From: Ilumatobacteraceae bacterium
Lineage (GTDB): Bacteria > Actinomycetota > Acidimicrobiia > Acidimicrobiales > Ilumatobacteraceae
NCBI GenBank assembly: GCA_030728545.1
Contig: JANQZQ010000020.1
Location: 1-8,720 of the forward strand
Direction of reading: 5' to 3'
Length of the DNA stretch: 8,720 bases
The notes under the pieces are model-generated. The model was not told the DNA's origin. It searched no databases and saw only the letters and a program-made list of their open reading frames with translations. Below are positions 7,079-8,720 of the stretch, in pieces (the first letter of the stretch is position 1; each line of letters opens with the position of its first letter). The position numbers were made by a program, and so were the translations under genes.

Positions 7079-7719
7079 ACGACACACGAATTGTGTTGGT
7101 GCGTCACGGTGAATCTGTGGCCACCGTTGAGCGATATCTGGGCGGCTTGCGCACTTGTCGTGGGCTCACCGAGCACGGCCGTGCTCAGGCTCAAGCGCTG
7201 GGTGCACGTTTGCAGCGCACCAAGGAGTTGCAAGTTGATGCGGTTGTTTCAAGTTCGTTTCCACGCGCGATGCAAACAGCCGACATTGTGGCCCCGTTCG
7301 TTGGCCACAGCGACCTTGACGTGCGACCCGGCTTCGGCGAGCACGACCCGGGCCCGGATTGCGACGGACTCAAGTTTGATGACTTTGTGGCCAAGTACGG
7401 CCGACCTGATTTTGCGGGCGACCCGAATGCTGTGGTGTTTCCGGGTGGCGAGACGATGGCGCAGTTTCATTCGCGAATCGTTGCCGCTTTTCGAGAAGTC
7501 GAGCGCGACTATCGCGGCAAGACCGTCATAGTCACTTGCCACGGCGGCACCATCGACGGCCTGTTGCGCCATTGTTTGCAAACCCCATCAACGGGACGCT
7601 TTGAGGTCTTCACCAAGAATTGTTCGATTACCGAGTTGGTGCAACCACGCGAGAACATCTGGCGGCTTATGCGTTACAACGATCATGCCCACTTGGCTGA
7701 GCTTGGTACTGCGCTATAA
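7075..7719 (+). CDS. Histidine phosphatase superfamily protein (phosphoglycerate mutase-like)
   Basis: Members of this superfamily transfer or remove phosphate through a phosphohistidine intermediate; substrates range from sugar phosphates to nucleotides and proteins. At 214 residues it has the full catalytic core: VRHGES (9-14, nucleophile H11), GLTEHGRAQAQALGARL (30-46), SSSFPRAMQTADIV (59-72, R64), a probable general acid near E89 in FGEHDPGP, PGGETMAQF (123-131) and TCHGGTIDGLL (154-164, H156). The stretch after E89 (DPGPDCDGLKFDDF) differs from the common E-x-x-x-G-x-x-EG pattern, so the substrate cannot be assigned. The start overlaps the VWA stop, and the next gene starts 3 bases downstream. 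This puts it firmly in the operon. A phosphoglycerate mutase role is possible but unsupported; a broad-specificity or regulatory phosphatase fits the context better. Confidence 0.93.
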   Translation: MNDTRIVLVRHGESVATVERYLGGLRTCRGLTEHGRAQAQALGARLQRTKELQVDAVVSSSFPRAMQTADIVAPFVGHSDLDVRPGFGEHDPGPDCDGLKFDDFVAKYGRPDFAGDPNAVVFPGGETMAQFHSRIVAAFREVERDYRGKTVIVTCHGGTIDGLLRHCLQTPSTGRFEVFTKNCSITELVQPRENIWRLMRYNDHAHLAELGTAL

Positions 7720-7722
7720 GCA

Positions 7723-8720
7723 ATGCCTGACCAACGCGATGACGTGGTGGTTGATGTAGCCATAGTCGGTGGCGGGCCGGCTGGCTTGGCACTGGCACGG
7801 GCCCTAGCGCTGCAGGGTGTCGAGCCGGTGGTGGTTGCAGCCTCAACCGAGTGGCACGCCACGTACGGCGTGTGGCGCAACGACGTTGCCGATTGCGACC
7901 TGGGTGGTGAACTTGACTCGTTGGTGCGCGGTGCATGGCCCACGGTGCGAGTGGTGGGCAAGCGCCAACATCTGTTGCAGCGACCATATGTGGTGTTCGA
8001 TAATGCGCGTTTGCGCAGCAGCTTGCTGGCGGGGGTGCAGGTGCAGTGTGACACCGCGGTGCAAGCCGAACACACAACTGACACCACTTCGTTGCGACTG
8101 CACAGTGGGGCCACGATCACTGCGCGACTCGTGATCGACGCAACAGGAAGTGGTGAGCTCTTGGCACGTCGCACCCCAACAGGTGGTGCGCAGACGGCGT
8201 ATGGCTTGCTGCTCGGGGCTGGGTCCAAAACTGGGTCGGCAATTGTCGCTCGTACATCTGGTGTCGAGCCCGGCATATTCACCTTGATGGATTGGAGCAC
8301 ACCGCCCACTTTCTTTTACGGAGCACAGTTCCACGATGGTCGAACTCTTGTAGAAGAAACGTCGCTGTACGCGAACCCGCCACGTGGGCTAGTTGATCTT
8401 CGTACGCGGCTCGCTGCGCGACTTGGTGTTGATGCCACCGAGCAGGCAGATTCGGTCGAGCGAGTACACATCGCCATGGGTGGGTCGTTGCCGGCACGCA
8501 CTACGCGCGTAGTGGGGTTTGGTGCAGCGGCAGGCTTTGTGCACCCGGTGACTGGCTATTCCGTTGCTGCGTCGTTGCGGGCTGCGACGAGAGTGGCAGA
8601 CGAAATCGTGCAGCAGTTGTCGCGCGGCACAGCAGGAACTGATCTGTCGTTGGCCGTTTGGGGTGCGGTATGGCCGAAACACTCGGTGCGTGCTCGCGGC
8701 TGGCATGACATGGGCTTGGC
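7723..8720 (+). CDS. crtL: Lycopene cyclase, CrtL/CrtY FAD family (C-terminus beyond right edge)
   Basis: Lycopene cyclases form the ionone rings of carotenoids, usually converting lycopene to beta-carotene with FAD, at the membrane surface. I translated from ATG 7723 and found an open frame of 332 residues to the window edge (the family is usually about 380-450). Visible motifs are the dinucleotide-binding VAIVGGGPAGLALARAL (12-28), TYGVWRND (47-54), VIDATGSG (137-144), FTLMDW (186-191), LVEETSL (209-215), corresponding to the FLEETSL motif whose acidic residue is needed for cyclisation, MGGSLP (252-257) and VVGFGAAAGFVHPVTGYSVAASL (263-285). EETSL and MDW favour the CrtL/plant-type branch over classical proteobacterial CrtY. 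The first fold's second strand ends VVVAAS, lacking the usual acidic ribose-binding residue. There is no strong Shine-Dalgarno site; the stop of the preceding gene 3 bases upstream suggests coupling. Other carotenoid genes may lie to the right. Confidence 0.88.
   Translation, partial: MPDQRDDVVVDVAIVGGGPAGLALARALALQGVEPVVVAASTEWHATYGVWRNDVADCDLGGELDSLVRGAWPTVRVVGKRQHLLQRPYVVFDNARLRSSLLAGVQVQCDTAVQAEHTTDTTSLRLHSGATITARLVIDATGSGELLARRTPTGGAQTAYGLLLGAGSKTGSAIVARTSGVEPGIFTLMDWSTPPTFFYGAQFHDGRTLVEETSLYANPPRGLVDLRTRLAARLGVDATEQADSVERVHIAMGGSLPARTTRVVGFGAAAGFVHPVTGYSVAASLRAATRVADEIVQQLSRGTAGTDLSLAVWGAVWPKHSVRARGWHDMGL

Overview
This window looks like chromosomal DNA from a high-GC actinobacterium. 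The GC content (high 50s to about 60 % by eye), the G/C-rich third codon positions, the gene order obg-proB and the style of the proteins all fit. A lineage related to Acidimicrobiia is my best guess, but that is inference from protein style and not proven. Every gene has a recognisable family. There is no mobile element, CRISPR array, rRNA or tRNA, and no intergenic gap longer than about 85 bases, so the region is compact core-genome DNA.

Layout. (1) 1-818, minus strand: the N-terminal three quarters or so of a dGTPase-like HD-domain triphosphohydrolase, running off the left edge. (2) 819-903: a divergent intergenic region holding a long imperfect inverted repeat and the obg ribosome-binding site. 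(3) 904-3264, plus strand: obg (ribosome-assembly GTPase) and proB (glutamate 5-kinase), 12 bases apart and probably co-transcribed. (4) 3283-4689, minus strand: murJ (lipid II flippase), convergent with proB across an 18-base gap with no recognisable terminator. (5) 4752-8720, plus strand: a tight four-gene run. It comprises a MoxR-family AAA+ ATPase, a CoxE-like protein with a von Willebrand A (MIDAS) domain, a histidine-phosphatase-superfamily enzyme (ATGA overlap with the previous gene), and a lycopene cyclase of the CrtL/CrtY FAD family. The last starts 3 bases after the phosphatase and runs off the right edge.

How the genes work together. obg and proB are housekeeping genes for ribosome assembly/GTP sensing and proline synthesis. 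murJ serves cell-wall synthesis. The MoxR + VWA pair matches the CoxD/CoxE type of AAA+/VWA chaperone module, which remodels or activates client metalloenzymes. No CO dehydrogenase or other client is visible here, so the target is unknown. Coupling of this module to a phosphatase and a carotenoid cyclase is the most unusual arrangement in the window. The cyclase implies that the organism makes a cyclic carotenoid such as beta-carotene. I did not find a convincing wholly new system. The points most worth following up are the AAA+/VWA/phosphatase/cyclase operon, the dyad between dgt and obg, and several departures from family motifs.
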